Source: Pedobacter frigiditerrae
GTDB taxonomy: Bacteria > Bacteroidota > Bacteroidia > Sphingobacteriales > Sphingobacteriaceae
Length of the DNA: 64,000 nt
NCBI RefSeq assembly: GCF_032678705.1
Contig: NZ_JAVTSS010000002.1
Coordinates: 1,426,001-1,490,000, forward strand
Reading direction: 5' to 3'
This document shows, piece after piece, positions 34,654-45,301 of this stretch. The notes under the pieces are model-generated. The model saw nothing but the letters and a program-made list of their open reading frames with translations, did not search any database and had not been told where the DNA came from. A program made the position numbers and the translations under genes. The first letter of the stretch is position 1. Every line of letters starts with the position of its first letter.

Positions 34654-37128
34654 TTACTTTTTTGGTTTTTTGATTTGTTCCAGGTTCTGAATAAATATTT
34701 CTTGCTGTGGATAAGGAATTTTAACCTTATTTTCTTTCAAGCCATTGGCAATTGCCATGATGATATCACTCTTAACTGCCGAAGCCTCCTTAAAATCCTT
34801 AACCCAAAAATAAAGCTTTAAATCTATAGAACTACTGCCAAACTGATCGTAGTTAATAGTTGGAGCGGGTTTTTTTAAAATCCGTTCCTCTTCATCAAAA
34901 ATGGTATTTAATAAAGTTTTTACCAAATCAAGGTCCGAATCGTAGTCAATTCCAAGTGCAATTGATACACGTCTTCTATTTCCGGCTAACGACCAATTAA
35001 TCAGATGTGAGTTTAGCAAATCGCCATTGGGCATTACTACATCTGCACCATCCCAAGTAGTAATTACACTACTTCTAAACCCTACTGATTTCATTGTACC
35101 AGCCTGTCCGTCTATGTCAACAATATCGCCAACATTTACTGGCTTTTCGAAAGCAATGATCAATCCACTTACTAAATTATTTACAATGTTCTGTAAACCA
35201 AAACCAATACCTACTCCAAGAGCACCAATCACAATCGTAATTCTATCTAACGGAATTCCTGCTGCGGCAATGGCAAGAAAAAGCCCGATGCTTAAAATCA
35301 TTATCCTAATTAAAAGCAACCAACTCCCAATGCCATGCATTACAGTGTGATCTTCCCTGTCATGCGCCAAATGTTTATCTGATGCAAAAAAGGATACAAT
35401 TTTTGAGATGACCACAGAAACCCCCATGATAACGAAAAATAATAGCAGCCCATTAATGCTAAAAGTATAATCGCCCAAGGTTCGTTCTTTAACAAAGAAC
35501 TCTGTCAAAGGCGTAACCATGTATTCAAAACCAGCAAAATTACGCCCGAATAAGATTAGCCATCCAAATACCAATAGCGCATAAAAACCTGATGGCACTT
35601 TTTTCCCTAGCTTGTCGAAATTGAGATAAAATAGTTTTTTGTCTTGTTGGGTATAAACATTAAAAGCCAGAAATAAACCTTCATTAATTAGCCTTAATGT
35701 CCAAAGGAATAAAATAGCGACCACTACATTTAAGTAGCCACTAATAAGTAAGGTTTTTGATAGATTGTACCTGCCAAACATATTTGCTAGTGTTGAGCCA
35801 AATTCCAAAATGGTCATCAGCCCAATAGATATCACAATCAACTTTTCCCTAAGATCTTGTTTTTTTCCTTTTAGGAGGATGAATATTCCAGCAATTGCTC
35901 CTGCTAACGAAATGATAATCATGTACCATCTTTCAACTCGCGAAGCTTGAAGAATAAGATTGTCGGCAGCGGTAATTAAAAAAAATGCCACCATAAGCAG
36001 CCATACGCCCATCCAATAACGAGTAATAAACTTATGGAAAAGAAAGGTTAAGCTAAGGCAAGAGATTGCCCAAAATATAACATTAAGAATAAATGGAGGC
36101 GAAAAGAAAATAAATTGGCCAATGTTTACCACCAAAAGCAAAGCCGATAGAAATGGATACCGGAGCACCAACTGACCCTCGAAATTATTAACCAAAAGAT
36201 TATTTTCTCTGTAGATTGATTTTAGCGAACGCAAATAAAGGAAAGATGCCATAACCAGTAACGCAAGAATAAATAGCTTTCCAAGATTGTTTTCTAAGTA
36301 AAAAACAAGTGTTAGGTTGCCTTTTGCTACAGCCTGATTTAAGATTTCCTTAAAAGGCCGAACATAAGAGGCTTTATCCCAGATATTGGCAAATTCTCTT
36401 CTAAAAGTGTTTTTTGCCATGTCACGCTGATAGCCTAAAATCTCTTCCTGATTGGTTTGCAGATTAAAAACCAGTAAATTGGTTCTGTTGAGCATCTCTT
36501 GGGTGTGTATGCTCTTTTGTTTAATAGCACTGTCTATAGGTACTTCTTGATAAGCAACTACCCTAATCTGCTGGATATATTTAGCCAGCGTTAATGAATC
36601 GTTTGAAAATTTAAACAGTTCTGGAATACTGAGTAACGAATCCAATTGGTAACGGAAAGTATTAAGTTCTTTTTGGCGTAAATCTAACGTAACCTTAATC
36701 CTCGTGGCTTTAACCTGTAGCTCTGTTAAAATTTTAGCTGTAGCCGTAAGGTTCCTAAAAGTCTGGGCACTTCCCTTGTTTGTAATTACACCGTCGATAG
36801 CCGTGTTCAAATCTTTTTCGATTCCATCAAGACTTGATTTTATGCTTGCGGTATCGTTTGATGTATTTAGATAAATTTTAGCTTTTTGAAGGTTTCTTTT
36901 AACTTCTTCGAAAATTCTATTCTGGGTAAGCACAGCTTTATCTGCCTCAAAATCCTTAGCGCTTCTACTTGCCGACCGTTTTGCAAAAAGCTGCATTTTC
37001 TCTACAAAAGTGATTACGCTATCTTTAACTGTTGAGTCTTTTAAAGCTGTTTTTTGCTGTGCAATAAGGAGCCCTGGCGCAAGCAAGAAAAACGTGAGGC
37101 ATACACTGAGGCGAGAAAATAATTTCAT
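34654..37128 (-). CDS. MscS family mechanosensitive channel with large periplasmic domain
   Basis: 824 residues from the ATG at 37128 (MKLFSRLSVCL); an ATG three codons upstream is also possible. A signal peptide (1-21) is followed by a helical, coiled-coil-like periplasmic region up to about 270. About ten membrane segments follow, then the MscS pore helix and beta domain: GALGVGIGFGLQNIVNNLVS, then FEKPVNVGDIVDIDG and NGDLLNSHLINWS. The arrangement is like the long MscK-type channels. It releases solutes on hypo-osmotic shock. Confidence 0.92.
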   Translation of the reverse strand: MKLFSRLSVCLTFFLLAPGLLIAQQKTALKDSTVKDSVITFVEKMQLFAKRSASRSAKDFEADKAVLTQNRIFEEVKRNLQKAKIYLNTSNDTASIKSSLDGIEKDLNTAIDGVITNKGSAQTFRNLTATAKILTELQVKATRIKVTLDLRQKELNTFRYQLDSLLSIPELFKFSNDSLTLAKYIQQIRVVAYQEVPIDSAIKQKSIHTQEMLNRTNLLVFNLQTNQEEILGYQRDMAKNTFRREFANIWDKASYVRPFKEILNQAVAKGNLTLVFYLENNLGKLFILALLVMASFLYLRSLKSIYRENNLLVNNFEGQLVLRYPFLSALLLVVNIGQFIFFSPPFILNVIFWAISCLSLTFLFHKFITRYWMGVWLLMVAFFLITAADNLILQASRVERWYMIIISLAGAIAGIFILLKGKKQDLREKLIVISIGLMTILEFGSTLANMFGRYNLSKTLLISGYLNVVVAILFLWTLRLINEGLFLAFNVYTQQDKKLFYLNFDKLGKKVPSGFYALLVFGWLILFGRNFAGFEYMVTPLTEFFVKERTLGDYTFSINGLLLFFVIMGVSVVISKIVSFFASDKHLAHDREDHTVMHGIGSWLLLIRIMILSIGLFLAIAAAGIPLDRITIVIGALGVGIGFGLQNIVNNLVSGLIIAFEKPVNVGDIVDIDGQAGTMKSVGFRSSVITTWDGADVVMPNGDLLNSHLINWSLAGNRRRVSIALGIDYDSDLDLVKTLLNTIFDEEERILKKPAPTINYDQFGSSSIDLKLYFWVKDFKEASAVKSDIIMAIANGLKENKVKIPYPQQEIFIQNLEQIKKPKK

Positions 37129-37312
37129 ATCCACCATTTAATGGTTTTACAATAAGGAGATATGGACAAGTTAGCAAAAAACCCGTAGTTTTTTATTTGC
37201 ACTCTTAATAATTTGGCTTTTCATTATGGCAATTGATTTTCTTAGAAAAAGTAAAATATGCCTTCTATGTATTAAGAAGCTATTAAATTTACTGTCAAAA
37301 GCCATTATATGT

Positions 37313-37343
37313 TTTGACATCTAATTTTAATCAATTATATTTA
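37313..37343 (+). promoter_or_regulatory. candidate promoter of the IAVLPF-domain protein gene
   Basis: TTTG at 37313-37316 and TATATTTA at 37336-37343 are separated by 19 bases, a good match to TTTG-N19-TAnnTTTR, and the start codon follows 20 bases later. Confidence 0.5.
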
Positions 37344-37363
37344 CTTGTATCAATTTTATCCCT

Positions 37364-38212
37364 ATGAAAAAAAATTACTTCCTCTTGCTGTTGGTTTTTG
37401 TATCATTAAATGTGTTTGCACAAACAGGCGTTAAACCTAAAATAGATGTCGTTGTTAAGGCAAACGGCGAAGAAATGAAAGGCAAAGTAACTAAGGTTAC
37501 TGATAACGACATCAGCTTTATTTATGCTGGCGAAACAGCTGAGTATGTTGTCAAAAAATCGGATATTTCAAAAATTACCTATTCTAGTGGAAGGGTAGAA
37601 ACACTTGGTCAGGCTGCTTTGCCAGCACAAGAACGCCAAAAAGAAACAGTGACAATGGCCGCTTCACCTGCTGATCATCACAATAAGATTGCAGTATTGC
37701 CATTCACATTTTTAATGGAAAATCAGCCAGGTGCAGATGCAGTTGGTTATAAAGCACAAGAAGATACTTATGGCTTTCTTTCTCAGCACAGTGCTGGATA
37801 TACTTTATTGGACCCACGAACAACTAATGCTTTGTTAAGTAAAGCAGGAGTAACAAGAGATAAAATGATGAACTTCACGATGAAGGAAATCTGCGATATT
37901 TTAGGTGTAGAATATGTAATTGATGGTTCGGTAACACAGAATAAAGGGTACCAGACCAGCACAACAAGTGTAGGCACAAATACCAAGGTTAAAAGAGACG
38001 GCGATGATAAACTAAAAGGTATGTCTTCATCAGGATCGAGTTATAGCAGTGCTGCTCAAAGATATGATGTAGCCGTAAGCCTCCACATTTACATGGACAA
38101 CAATGCAAGTATTTATAATCAAAGCCATAAAGCTTTTTTAAGTAGTACCGATGGTGGTTATACTAGTCCATTAGAATATTTACTGAAAAGATGCCCGTTG
38201 TATAGGAAGTAG
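37364..38212 (+). CDS. secreted CsgG/TolB-N-like (IAVLPF) protein
   Basis: A 282-residue protein with a signal peptide (1-19, cleavage after FAQ). An N-terminal beta-rich segment (DVVVKANGEEMKGKVTKVTD) resembles the small module at the start of many Bacteroidota envelope proteins. From about residue 104, KIAVLPFTF, then YTLLDPRTTNALLSKAG and GVEYVIDGSVTQ, follow the strand-helix layout of the CsgG/FlgO/TolB-N anticodon-like fold. The role is likely in the periplasm or outer membrane, but the substrate or partner is unknown. It is a single gene between two terminators. Confidence 0.7.
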   Translation: MKKNYFLLLLVFVSLNVFAQTGVKPKIDVVVKANGEEMKGKVTKVTDNDISFIYAGETAEYVVKKSDISKITYSSGRVETLGQAALPAQERQKETVTMAASPADHHNKIAVLPFTFLMENQPGADAVGYKAQEDTYGFLSQHSAGYTLLDPRTTNALLSKAGVTRDKMMNFTMKEICDILGVEYVIDGSVTQNKGYQTSTTSVGTNTKVKRDGDDKLKGMSSSGSSYSSAAQRYDVAVSLHIYMDNNASIYNQSHKAFLSSTDGGYTSPLEYLLKRCPLYRK

Positions 38213-38240
38213 GGTTTTTAACAACTGTTGATAGAATCTT

Positions 38241-38275
38241 AAAAGCACCAATCTGATAAAGGTTGGTGCTTTTTT
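38241..38275 (+). terminator. rho-independent terminator
   Basis: AAAAGCACCAA pairs with TTGGTGCTTTT, loop TCTGATAAAGG, followed by TTTT. Same loop as the terminator at 34565. Confidence 0.85.
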
Positions 38276-38389
38276 ATAAACATAGCCCTAGATACTTTAT
38301 AATACATTCAAGTATCATTTATAACACAATCCCTCAAACCCTTGCATTTCTCTGTCAAACAATGGATTATTGTTTAACCAATTGTTGTC

Positions 38390-40519
38390 ATGAAAAATCT
38401 TTTGTCGTTAAGCTTTGCAACCTTGTTTTGTTTTTTAACATTAGGTTCCGTTGCACAAACTAATCAGTCGGTTACCATTACTGAAGATGGACTTACCTAT
38501 ACCATGTCTAATGGTTACTTAACTTTAAAGATTGATAAACGAACAGCAGATTTAATTTCTGTAAAAACAACCAATTCGGTTAGCCCCAATGTAGAGTTGA
38601 TGGGTTATGTTTCTGGGCATCATGCAGGTTATTGGGAGCAAAGTCCGGCATTGGCAGCACGAAGAGTGACGGGTATTTCCATCGATCCTAAAGTTAATAA
38701 TGGACAACGAGGCGAAGTCTTTGTAAAAGGCTATTCAGACGGAAAATCAATACTTGGTAAAAACCCAACAGCAGCAGGGCAAGCAGGCGGGCTCATTGCC
38801 GACTTGGAAATTCGTTATACATTAGAACGTGGCGCTAAAGGATTATATACGTATGCCATATTTACTCATCAAGCGACGTATCCTGCTGGTTCGGTTGGCG
38901 AATCGAGGTTTGGTTTTAAACTGTCGGGAAAAGTTTTCGACTGGATGTCTATTGATGAAAAGCGAAATGGCTTGATGCCAACTGGCAAAGATTGGGATGA
39001 AGGACTAGACCTGAACATGAAAGAAGCACGCAGATTAACAACTGGGGTTTTTAAAGGCAAGGCCGAACATAAATATGATTACTCTGCCAAACAATCTAAA
39101 ATTCCTGCTTATGGTTGGGCATCAACAAAAGAAAAAGTAGGTGTTTATATCATTAATCCATCTTTCGAATATTTATCTAGTGGCCCGAACCATTTTGAGC
39201 TAACAGGTCACTTGGATAATGGTGATGGAGCCGACCCTACCTTGCTGAATTATTGGCGAGGAACACATTATGGAGGTAGTGTACTTAACTTTAGTGATAA
39301 AGAATATTGGAGCAAAGTTGTGGGGCCAATGTTTATCTACGTGCCTACAGGATTAGAACCTAATGCCATGTTTGTTGATGCCAAAAAGCAGGCGAAGCTA
39401 GAGCAGGCACAATGGCCTTATGCTTGGGTTAAAGGAGTAGATTATCCAGCAGTTGCTGAACGAGCAATAGTAAAAGGGAAAATGAAATTAGTAGACCCAC
39501 AGGCTGTTAAAGGTAAATTTACTAATCTACTGGTAGGATTATCTTTCCCTGATGAAGCAGAAAGACCTCGTCTAGCTCGCAATCCACAGGCAGATTCTGC
39601 TGCAATGGCGCAAATGCGATTGGCACAACAACAGAGAAATAACCAACAGCAGCCAGCAACAAAAAGAGATACTTTACCAAATGGAAAACCGGCTAATCGA
39701 GGTACTTATCTTCCACCTAATCAAACGGCGTTTCGTCCTAGCAATGCTTATCAACCGGCTATCAATTGGCAAAATGATGCCAAACATTATGAGTTTTGGA
39801 CAGAAGCCGCGGATGATGGAACCTTTGCTATTCCTAATGTTCGCCCAGGTACTTATCAATTGCATGCAGTTGCCGATGGCGTATTAGGTGCTTACGATGC
39901 AATAGCCAATGTAACCATTAAAGCAGGAGAGAAACTAGACTTAGGAACTATAGAATGGAAACCTGTTCGTTATGGAAAACAAATTTTTGAGATTGGTATT
40001 CCCAATCGCTCTGCAAAAGAATTTTTTAAAGGTGATGATCACTGGCACTGGGGAATGTATATCGAATATGCCAAGTTTTTCCCTAATGATGTTGATTTTA
40101 CAGTAGGGAAATCAGATCCTGCTAAAGATTGGTACATTTATCACGTACCACATGATATAGATTTTAAACCAGATGGTCGTGATCAGGGGAGAGCTACACC
40201 TTGGAAAATTAATTTCAACATGGCTGCAAATGATTTAAGTAAAGGAAAAGCTATTTTAAGATTCGGTATTGCTGGTTCTGGTGCCCGTTCTTTAGGTATT
40301 AATGTGAATGGAAAAGAAGTAGGCCCATTTACAGATTTAAATGGAGGTGGAGCAATCATGATTCGTGACGGCATTGAAGGCACTTGGGTAGAAAAGAAAT
40401 TTGAATTTGATGCCTCATTACTGAAAGCAGGAAAAAATACAATTACACTTACTGTACCAGCAGGCAGCGTAACTAATGGATTGTGTTATGATGTAATTAG
40501 GTTAGAGGTAAGCAAATAG
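38390..40519 (+). CDS. rhamnogalacturonan lyase, PL4 family
   Basis: A 709-residue secreted enzyme (signal peptide 1-22, cleavage near SVAQ). It cleaves rhamnogalacturonan I backbone by beta-elimination. It has an N-terminal lyase domain (MSNGYLTLKIDKRTADLISV, GHHAGYWEQ, and the GWASTKEKVGVYIINPS block), a fibronectin-like middle with FWTEAADDGTFAIPNVRPGT near 460-500, and a C-terminal beta-sandwich binding domain ending TLTVPAGSVTNGLCYDVIRL. This three-part order is the PL4 layout. It fits the GH106 rhamnosidase at the right edge, though they are 20 kb apart. The catalytic residues were not assigned. Confidence 0.85.
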   Translation: MKNLLSLSFATLFCFLTLGSVAQTNQSVTITEDGLTYTMSNGYLTLKIDKRTADLISVKTTNSVSPNVELMGYVSGHHAGYWEQSPALAARRVTGISIDPKVNNGQRGEVFVKGYSDGKSILGKNPTAAGQAGGLIADLEIRYTLERGAKGLYTYAIFTHQATYPAGSVGESRFGFKLSGKVFDWMSIDEKRNGLMPTGKDWDEGLDLNMKEARRLTTGVFKGKAEHKYDYSAKQSKIPAYGWASTKEKVGVYIINPSFEYLSSGPNHFELTGHLDNGDGADPTLLNYWRGTHYGGSVLNFSDKEYWSKVVGPMFIYVPTGLEPNAMFVDAKKQAKLEQAQWPYAWVKGVDYPAVAERAIVKGKMKLVDPQAVKGKFTNLLVGLSFPDEAERPRLARNPQADSAAMAQMRLAQQQRNNQQQPATKRDTLPNGKPANRGTYLPPNQTAFRPSNAYQPAINWQNDAKHYEFWTEAADDGTFAIPNVRPGTYQLHAVADGVLGAYDAIANVTIKAGEKLDLGTIEWKPVRYGKQIFEIGIPNRSAKEFFKGDDHWHWGMYIEYAKFFPNDVDFTVGKSDPAKDWYIYHVPHDIDFKPDGRDQGRATPWKINFNMAANDLSKGKAILRFGIAGSGARSLGINVNGKEVGPFTDLNGGGAIMIRDGIEGTWVEKKFEFDASLLKAGKNTITLTVPAGSVTNGLCYDVIRLEVSK

Positions 40520-40610
40520 AATAGTTAATCCCCTTGCAAAAACTCATAATGATTAGCTGCGAACGGAAGGTCTAAAAAAGATTCGTAATTTTGTCTTTGC
40601 CAATTTGCCT

Positions 40611-41786
40611 ATGACACTTCCTCTAATCATCACCATTTGTGCACTAATATTGATTGCTTACGTTTTCGATATTACATCGCGGCATACCAAAGTGCCAACA
40701 GTAATTTTTTTACTGGTGATTGGCTGGGTACTTAAACAACTGATTGCTGTGTTTGATTTGCAGGTGGTTAACTTAATGCCTTTACTTCCAATATTTGGAA
40801 CATTAGGCTTAATTTTAATTGTGCTAGAGGGAGGTTTGGAGCTTGAGGTAAATAAACAAAAGAAACCCCTAATTAAAAAAGCAGTGCTTTCTGCCTTGTT
40901 TCCTTTAATTGCGCTTGCAACAATTTTAAGCGTCTCCTTACATTTTTTTACCGGCGCAAAGCTGATAGATTGCTTGATTAATGTGGTGCCATTCTGTGTA
41001 ATCAGCAGTGCTATTGCCATACCTAGTGTGCAAAATTTGGGCAGAGCGAAAAAAGAACAAGTTATTTATGAAAGTAGCATGTCTGACATTATTGGCGTAG
41101 TGCTATTTGATTTTCTCATAAATAATGAAGTGATTAATCTTGGCTCGTTTGTCCACTTTGGAATTGAATTAGCAATTATGCTAGTGGTGTCACTTATTGC
41201 AAGTATAGGCCTTGCTTTTTTAATTAAAAAAATAGAGCATCATGTAAAGTTGGTACCCATAATGATGATGATCGTGCTTATCTATGCAGTGGCCAAGGCT
41301 TACCACCTACCTGCATTGTTATTTATATTGATATTTGGTCTTTTCCTTAATAATCTTGATGAGTTTAAACAGTTTTCCTTCATCCGTTATTTAAAGCCTA
41401 AAATACTTGATGTAGAGATACATCGATTTACCAGACTGGTTGGAGAGGCTGCTTTTTTGATAAGGACTATCTTCTTTATTCTTTTTGGCTACAGCATAGA
41501 TATCAATGATTTATTTGATTTACAAGCACTCCCTTATTCGATAGGTATTTTCGTCTGTGTTTTACTCGTAAGACTAGTGCAGCTAAAAATTACAAAAGAA
41601 AAATTACTTCCGATGTTATTCATTGCGCCTAGAGGTCTAATTACCATTATGTTATTTCTCTCCATTCCAATTGGCGCCAAGCTAACGCTAGTAAATGAGC
41701 CAATGGTTTTGCAACTCATTATCCTTAGCATTTTGGTAATGATGACAGGCCTAGTTGTAAATAAAGAAGGAAAGGAAATTAATTAG
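40611..41786 (+). CDS. cation:proton antiporter
   Basis: A 391-residue membrane protein with about 12 hydrophobic helices, starting at ATG 40611 (a TTG two codons earlier is in frame but weaker). The N-terminal helix TLPLIITICALILIAYVFDI, then GTLGLILIVLEGGLELEV (the discontinuous-helix E/D region), and later ESSMSDIIGVVLFDFLI follow the CPA family plan. The Asp in the last motif suits the ion site. Likely exchanges Na+ or K+ for H+. Confidence 0.85.
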   Translation: MTLPLIITICALILIAYVFDITSRHTKVPTVIFLLVIGWVLKQLIAVFDLQVVNLMPLLPIFGTLGLILIVLEGGLELEVNKQKKPLIKKAVLSALFPLIALATILSVSLHFFTGAKLIDCLINVVPFCVISSAIAIPSVQNLGRAKKEQVIYESSMSDIIGVVLFDFLINNEVINLGSFVHFGIELAIMLVVSLIASIGLAFLIKKIEHHVKLVPIMMMIVLIYAVAKAYHLPALLFILIFGLFLNNLDEFKQFSFIRYLKPKILDVEIHRFTRLVGEAAFLIRTIFFILFGYSIDINDLFDLQALPYSIGIFVCVLLVRLVQLKITKEKLLPMLFIAPRGLITIMLFLSIPIGAKLTLVNEPMVLQLIILSILVMMTGLVVNKEGKEIN

Positions 41787-42085
41787 TATGATGGAATTAT
41801 ACTTTTTGTCCTTATTCAGGCTTTTCTAAGTTCAACTATGTTGTCTTTTCAGGCATATTGTAACTGAATTAAACTAGATAAGATAAAGAATCCAAGTGTT
41901 GAACCCTTACTTATAGGTGTCTCTTCAAAAACCTAAATTAATTTCTATCAAAAAATAATTATCATTGGTTTGCCACTAATTATAATTAATAAGTTTTTAT
42001 ATATATTTAAGGATAATTAAACTTTAAAGAATATATAAGACTATCATCCCCCTTATATCTTAATTAGTTTTTGCAACAAACAACT

Positions 42086-45000
42086 ATGATAGATAAGTTA
42101 AAGGCATCTAAAAAACTGTACCTGTTAATAATCGTTATGACAACGGCTATTATTGGCATAGGCTTGTATGGGATTCTCGAGCTAGAGAAAATGCATAAGC
42201 GAACGCAAACGCTATATGCTGATAGGGTCTTTCCTCTGCAACAACTTACACATACGCAGTATAATTACACGGTTGGTATTTTAATAACTGCTGAAAGGAT
42301 TAAAACAAAAGACATTTCTTATGCCGAAGGAATTGAGGTAATTAACAAAGCAGAAAAAGCGATTGCTGCAGATTGGTCTAGTTACATGACAACTTACCTC
42401 ACTCCTCAAGAAAATAGATTGGCCCAACAATCTTCTGCCTTAGTTAAGCAACTAACAAAAACTATCCAAAAGTTAAAAGAGGTATTAAAAAATGACGATT
42501 CACTTGATGATAGTGCATTTATAGATAATGAATTGTATCCTCAAATAAATGCAATTAGTACTAAATTGAATAGATTAATTACTTTACAAGTAAAGGTTGG
42601 GAGCGAAGTTTATACCAGCAGCAACAATGCTTATGATACTGCCTTGCTAGAATCGATTTTTTTAATCTTTATATCCCTTTTACTTGCCTTTGCCTTTTCT
42701 TACTATTTGATTAATAATGTTCGAGAATTAATTAAAAACCTTAAACAAAACAAAGAAAAGTACCAATCTTTATTGAGCCATGCCGGAGACCCTGTTTTTC
42801 TTTTAAATAAAGGGGGTTATTTTATGGAGGTGAATAATAGCATGTGCCAATTGCTTGGTTATGCCGAAAAGGAGTTATTAAGTATGCATTTATCTCAACT
42901 CTTTTCTGCAGAAGACCTAGAAAAACAACCATTACAACTCGATTTGCTAGAAGAGAAAAGAACACTGTTGTTAGAGAAAAGATGGTTAAGGAAAAATGGT
43001 ACAAGGGTGGCAGTTGAGATCAACACACGTGTTTTTGATGGTATAGGCTATTTGGCTATTGCCAGAGATATTACAACCCGCATTCAAACTGAAGAAGCTT
43101 TAAGAGAAAGTGAAAGAAAATACCGTAATATTTTCGAAAACGTTCAAGATGTATTTTTTCAAACCGATCTGGATAGCATATTTTTAGATATAAGCCCTTC
43201 TGTTGCTAAACACCTTGGTTATACTAGGGAAGAATTAATTGGATTGGGAGCAATTACCCTTTATTATAACGAAGCAGATAGAGTGCAGGCGGTAGAAATA
43301 TTCTTGGCAAATGGTGAATTGGAGAATTATGAATTAACTTTCAAGTCTAAATCAGGGGAAAAGGTTTTTATATCCTTAAACGCCCGTCTTATTTATGGGG
43401 CTGATGGTTCACCTAATCACTTCGATGGATCATTCCGTAATGTTACCGAACGGAAACGCATAGAAAACGAATTAGCAGAACATAAAGAGCAGCTTGCTAT
43501 ATTTATTGAACATAGCCCAGCATCCTTGGCGATGTTTGATACCGAGATGCGATATATAGCCACCAGTAATAGGTGGAAACATGAGAACAATGTACAGCAA
43601 TATAATTTAGTAGGGAAAAGCCACTATGAGATTTTTCCAGATATTCCTCAGCATTGGAGAGATGGTCATCAACGCTGTTTACAAGGCGAAGTAGAAAAAA
43701 AGGAAGAAGATTCATTTGTTCGCCCAGATGGCACCATAGATTGGATAAGATGGGAAACAAGGCCATGGTACAAAGCCTCAGGCAAAATTGGGGGTATCAT
43801 CATGTTAACCGAAGTAATAACCGAACGCAAAAATGCGACTGAACTTTTTAAACAGCAATTTGAAAATTCACCAGATATCATCCTTATCATTAACAGAGAC
43901 CTTAAAATAGAATCTATTAATAGAGGATTTCCAGGTGGTAGAACAGTGGCGGAATTGATTGGATTAGATAGCATTTCAATTTTACCAGAAGAAAGTAGAG
44001 AAATTGCCAGATCCTCTGTTAAAGCTTGTTTAAAAACTGGTCTGCCTCAAGAATCAGAAAGTGTAATGAGTAATGGTAGCCTAGTTCGCTCAAGGTTTGT
44101 ACCTATTGTTTTTAACGGTGAAATTTCACGTGTCATGGTTATTGCAACTGATATTACTGAACGTAGGCAAGCAAGGGAAAAACTTAAAAAGAGCGAGGAA
44201 AAACATCGAGCCCTAATCGAAAACATTAGCGATACCATAATTTTAATAAATGATAAAGTTGAGGTGATTTACCAAAGCCCTTCTTTTGGCAGAAGCGCAG
44301 GTTTTACGAAAGAAGAGTTAAAAGGTAAAACAATTTTAGATTTCATGTACCCTGGTGATGTGCAGAAATCAAGAGAAGATTTTCAAAGAGCAAAAGATTC
44401 ACCAGGCATTCCACAACATGTACAATATAGAATTATTCATAAACAAGGACATTACATTTGGATTGAAGGTACCATGACTAATTTACTTCATAATGATAGT
44501 GTAAACGCTTACATTGTGATTTATAGAGATATTACTGAAAGAAAAATTGCCGAGCAAGAACGTACCAGTATGACTGCTGATATTATACAGCGAAATAAGG
44601 ATTTGGAACAGTTTGCTTATATCATTTCGCACAATTTAAGGGCTCCTGTTGCAAATGTAATTGGTATTACCGACCTGTTACATTTACCAGGTTTAAGTGA
44701 AGTAGAGAAAGTAGAAATGATGGAGGCACTTTCCTTGAATGTTACAAAGCTAGATAATGTAATCAAAGATCTTAATCATATTTTACAAGTTAAACGTGAG
44801 GTAAGCGAGAAAAAAGGCGTAGTCCAATTGTCTAAATTGTTAAAAGATGTAGAGAATAGTATCCTTAACATGATCACGCAAGAAAATGTGAGCATTAAGA
44901 GCGATTTTTCTGCTATTGATCACCTTACTACATTGAAAAGCTACCTCTATAGTGTCTTTTTTAATTTGATAGCAAATAGTATTAAATATAAAAGAGAGGG

Positions 45001-45301
45001 TGTCAATCCAAAAATAGAAGTGACAAGCGAATTATCAGGTAATGTAGTCACTTTAACATTTAAAGACAATGGATTGGGCATTGACCTTCAAAAATATGAG
45101 GATGAAATATTTGGCTTATACAAACGCTTTCATTTACATACCGAAGGAAAAGGCATTGGTTTGTTTATGGTAAAAACCCAAGTGGAAACGCTAGGAGGTA
45201 AAATATCTATCAAAAGCGAACCTAATAAAGGCTCAGAATTTATCATAGAATTTGAAACGGAAGACTTGTCGACTCCCCAACTAAACCAACTTCGCAACTA
45301 A
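42086..45301 (+). CDS. membrane-bound multi-PAS sensor histidine kinase
   Basis: 1071 residues from the ATG at 42086 (a TTG five codons earlier is possible). The order is: TM1 (about 10-30), a helical periplasmic domain with a four-helix-bundle look (31-180), TM2 (about 185-207), then five PAS domains (EKYQSLLSHAGDPVFLLN, SERKYRNIFENVQDVFFQ, AIFIEHSPASLAMFDTE, LFKQQFENSPDIILIINRD, EEKHRALIENISDTIILIND). A HisKA-like dimer segment with EQFAYIISHNLRAPVAN (phospho-accepting His) and an HATPase with NLIANSIKYK, DNGLGID and GKGIGLFMVK follow. No receiver or response regulator is adjacent, so it is an orphan kinase whose partner is elsewhere. Confidence 0.93.
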   Translation: MIDKLKASKKLYLLIIVMTTAIIGIGLYGILELEKMHKRTQTLYADRVFPLQQLTHTQYNYTVGILITAERIKTKDISYAEGIEVINKAEKAIAADWSSYMTTYLTPQENRLAQQSSALVKQLTKTIQKLKEVLKNDDSLDDSAFIDNELYPQINAISTKLNRLITLQVKVGSEVYTSSNNAYDTALLESIFLIFISLLLAFAFSYYLINNVRELIKNLKQNKEKYQSLLSHAGDPVFLLNKGGYFMEVNNSMCQLLGYAEKELLSMHLSQLFSAEDLEKQPLQLDLLEEKRTLLLEKRWLRKNGTRVAVEINTRVFDGIGYLAIARDITTRIQTEEALRESERKYRNIFENVQDVFFQTDLDSIFLDISPSVAKHLGYTREELIGLGAITLYYNEADRVQAVEIFLANGELENYELTFKSKSGEKVFISLNARLIYGADGSPNHFDGSFRNVTERKRIENELAEHKEQLAIFIEHSPASLAMFDTEMRYIATSNRWKHENNVQQYNLVGKSHYEIFPDIPQHWRDGHQRCLQGEVEKKEEDSFVRPDGTIDWIRWETRPWYKASGKIGGIIMLTEVITERKNATELFKQQFENSPDIILIINRDLKIESINRGFPGGRTVAELIGLDSISILPEESREIARSSVKACLKTGLPQESESVMSNGSLVRSRFVPIVFNGEISRVMVIATDITERRQAREKLKKSEEKHRALIENISDTIILINDKVEVIYQSPSFGRSAGFTKEELKGKTILDFMYPGDVQKSREDFQRAKDSPGIPQHVQYRIIHKQGHYIWIEGTMTNLLHNDSVNAYIVIYRDITERKIAEQERTSMTADIIQRNKDLEQFAYIISHNLRAPVANVIGITDLLHLPGLSEVEKVEMMEALSLNVTKLDNVIKDLNHILQVKREVSEKKGVVQLSKLLKDVENSILNMITQENVSIKSDFSAIDHLTTLKSYLYSVFFNLIANSIKYKREGVNPKIEVTSELSGNVVTLTFKDNGLGIDLQKYEDEIFGLYKRFHLHTEGKGIGLFMVKTQVETLGGKISIKSEPNKGSEFIIEFETEDLSTPQLNQLRN

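Noticed and set aside
41787..42085. A riboswitch or small gene in the gap before the histidine kinase
   Set aside because: No conserved aptamer blocks and no coding signal seen; a TAGTTTTT box near 42065 lacks a -33 partner.
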